This document shows positions 13,348-14,600 of a DNA stretch of 14,600 nucleotides, one piece after another. The translations under genes were made by a program, and so were the position numbers. Every line of letters starts with the position of its first letter. The stretch's first letter is position 1. The notes under the pieces are model-generated. The model had not been told where the DNA came from. It saw only the letters and a program-made list of their open reading frames with translations, and ran no database searches. Source of the DNA: JABCPE02 sp963509715. GTDB lineage: Bacteria; Bacteroidota; Bacteroidia; Flavobacteriales; Weeksellaceae. The stretch lies in the NCBI GenBank assembly GCA_963509715.1, contig CAUPCB010000038.1, positions 1 through 14,600 of the forward strand, in the 5' to 3' direction.

Positions 13348-13698
13348 ATGAGTAATAATAAATATGTAGTTCCAGGAGAATACATCTTAGCTTCTGGTGA
13401 CATCGAATACAACGCTGGTAAAAAAGTTCTTAAACTTAAAGTTACTAACACAGGAGACAGACCAATCCAAGTTGGATCTCACTTCCACTTCGCTGAAACT
13501 AACTCTGCACTTGAGTTTGACAGAAAAGCAGCTGAAGCTCACAGATTGAATGTTCCTGCAGGTCTTGCACAAAGATTTGAACCAGGTGAATCTAAAGAAG
13601 TAGAGTTGATTCCTTACGGTGGAGCTAGATCAGTAAGAGGATTTAGCCTTAGACACTTAGAAAGAAACAGAGAGGCTCTTAATTCACTAAAAAAATAA
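13348..13698 (+). CDS. ureB: Urease subunit beta
   Basis: A 116-aa beta chain, slightly longer than the usual 101-106 aa because of a Lys/Arg/Asn-rich C-terminal tail (HLERNREALNSLKK). The N-terminal VPGEYILASGDIEYNAG and the signature RPIQVGSHFHFAETN (38-52) identify it. The chain stabilises the trimeric (alpha-beta-gamma)3 assembly. A/G-rich sequence (AAATTAAAG) precedes the ATG at 13348 in place of a clear Shine-Dalgarno sequence, as is usual in Bacteroidota. ureC starts 25 bp later. Confidence 0.97.
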   Translation: MSNNKYVVPGEYILASGDIEYNAGKKVLKLKVTNTGDRPIQVGSHFHFAETNSALEFDRKAAEAHRLNVPAGLAQRFEPGESKEVELIPYGGARSVRGFSLRHLERNREALNSLKK

Positions 13699-13723
13699 TT
13701 ATTAACGATTAAAATTTAAAATC

Positions 13724-14600
13724 ATGGCTAAATTAGATAGACAAAAATATGCCTCAATGTATGGACCAACAGTTGGGGACAAAATTAGACTAGCAGATAC
13801 AGAATTGTTTGCAGAAATCGAAAGAGACTTCACAGTATACGGAGAAGAAAACAAATTCGGTGGAGGAAAAACTTTGAGAGATGGTATGGCTCAGTCAGCT
13901 ACTCACCTTAGAGATGAGGGAGTGTTAGACTTAGTAATTACTAACGCAACAATTATCGATTACTGGGGAATCGTAAAAGCAGATATCGGTATTAAGGATG
14001 GAAAAATCGCTGGTATTGGTAAAGCAGGTAACCCAAATACAATGGATGGAGTAACATCAGGAATGGTTATCGGAGCATCTACAGAAGCGTTAGGAGGTGA
14101 AGGTCACATCTTTACAGCTGGTGGTATCGATACTCACATTCACTACATCTGTCCACAACAAGTAGAAACTGCATTAGCAGGAGGTATTACTACATTCATC
14201 GGAGGTGGTACAGGACCTAACCACGGAACATTAGCTACGACTATTGCTCCAGGTGCTTGGAACCTAAGAAAAATGTTCGAAGGTTTAGACAGCCTACCAA
14301 TGAACTTTGGATTGTTCGGTAAAGGTAACTCTTCTTCTGAAGAAGCTCTTGTAGAACAAATCGAAGCTGGTGCTCTAGGTCTTAAATTACACGAAGACTG
14401 GGGATCTACACCATCTGCTATCGACTCTTGTTTGACAGTTTGTGATCAGTTAGATGTACAAGCTACTATCCACACGGATACATTGAACGAAGCTGGATTC
14501 GTAGAAGATACAATGAGAGCTATCAATGGTAGAACTATCCACACATTCCACACAGAGGGAGCAGGAGGTGGACACGCGCCAGACATCATCACAGTAGCAT
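13724..14600 (+). CDS. ureC: Urease subunit alpha, 5' part only (cut by window end)
   Basis: This is the catalytic chain, which with two nickel ions hydrolyses urea to ammonia and carbamate. Only the first 292 of about 570 codons are in the window, and the frame is open to the edge. The ATG at 13724 starts MAKLDRQKYASMYGPTVGD, as in other UreC proteins. Nickel ligands present are His138 and His140 (DTHIHYICPQQ), Lys221 that becomes carbamylated (GLKLHEDWG), the substrate-binding His223, His250 (IHTDTLNE) and His276 (FHTEGAGGGHAPD). The flap cysteine/histidine and the last nickel ligand (Asp) lie beyond the edge. Numbering is four higher than in the Klebsiella enzyme. Nothing suggests a defect. 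Confidence 0.97.
   Translation, partial: MAKLDRQKYASMYGPTVGDKIRLADTELFAEIERDFTVYGEENKFGGGKTLRDGMAQSATHLRDEGVLDLVITNATIIDYWGIVKADIGIKDGKIAGIGKAGNPNTMDGVTSGMVIGASTEALGGEGHIFTAGGIDTHIHYICPQQVETALAGGITTFIGGGTGPNHGTLATTIAPGAWNLRKMFEGLDSLPMNFGLFGKGNSSSEEALVEQIEAGALGLKLHEDWGSTPSAIDSCLTVCDQLDVQATIHTDTLNEAGFVEDTMRAINGRTIHTFHTEGAGGGHAPDIITVA

Overview
The window (about 35% G+C by eye) reads as a chromosome segment from a Bacteroidota bacterium of the Flavobacteriales, most likely the Weeksellaceae (Chryseobacterium / Elizabethkingia / Bergeyella-like). The grounds are promoters of the Bacteroidota form TTG-N19-21-TAnnTTTG, a zinc-free type B L31 next to the 'alternative' GlmU protein of Bacteroidota, a PepSY-like secreted protein, and strongly A/T-ending codons. 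The genus is a guess. No tRNA, rRNA, insertion sequence, CRISPR array or phage gene was seen.

Layout. (1) 141-1363: two tandem, nearly identical genes of unknown function on the + strand, closed by a bidirectional terminator. (2) 1403-6513: six genes on the - strand that look like two transcription units. The first, from a promoter at 6532-6539, carries a beta-helix lipoprotein, a small lipoprotein, a MazG-like pyrophosphohydrolase and aroA (EPSP synthase), and ends in a hairpin terminator at 2911-2939. The second, from a promoter at 2904-2911, carries a DUF2461 protein and a short-chain dehydrogenase. (3) 6568-10239: + strand single-gene units, each with its own promoter: rpmE2 (L31 type B), a GlmU-family protein, a PepSY-like secreted protein and guaB (IMP dehydrogenase). 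(4) 10437 to the window end: a probable urease operon in the order unknown small membrane-anchored or secreted protein, hypA, hypB, urea transporter, ureA, ureB, ureC (cut off by the window end).

How the last region works together: the UT-family channel would admit urea, UreABC would hydrolyse it to ammonia and CO2, and HypA/HypB are nickel-handling proteins best known from [NiFe]-hydrogenase maturation. No hydrogenase gene is visible. Their place inside the urease operon suggests they feed nickel to urease, as HypA/HypB do in Helicobacter pylori. UreE/F/G/D(H) would be expected beyond the right edge.

The most interesting items are the HypAB-urease-urea channel operon with an unrecognised leading gene, a perfect 13-bp inverted repeat that brackets the guaB -7 box and reaches its start codon, a possible structured leader in front of rpmE2, and the tandem pair whose first 132 residues are held almost constant by silent changes while the C-termini diverge.
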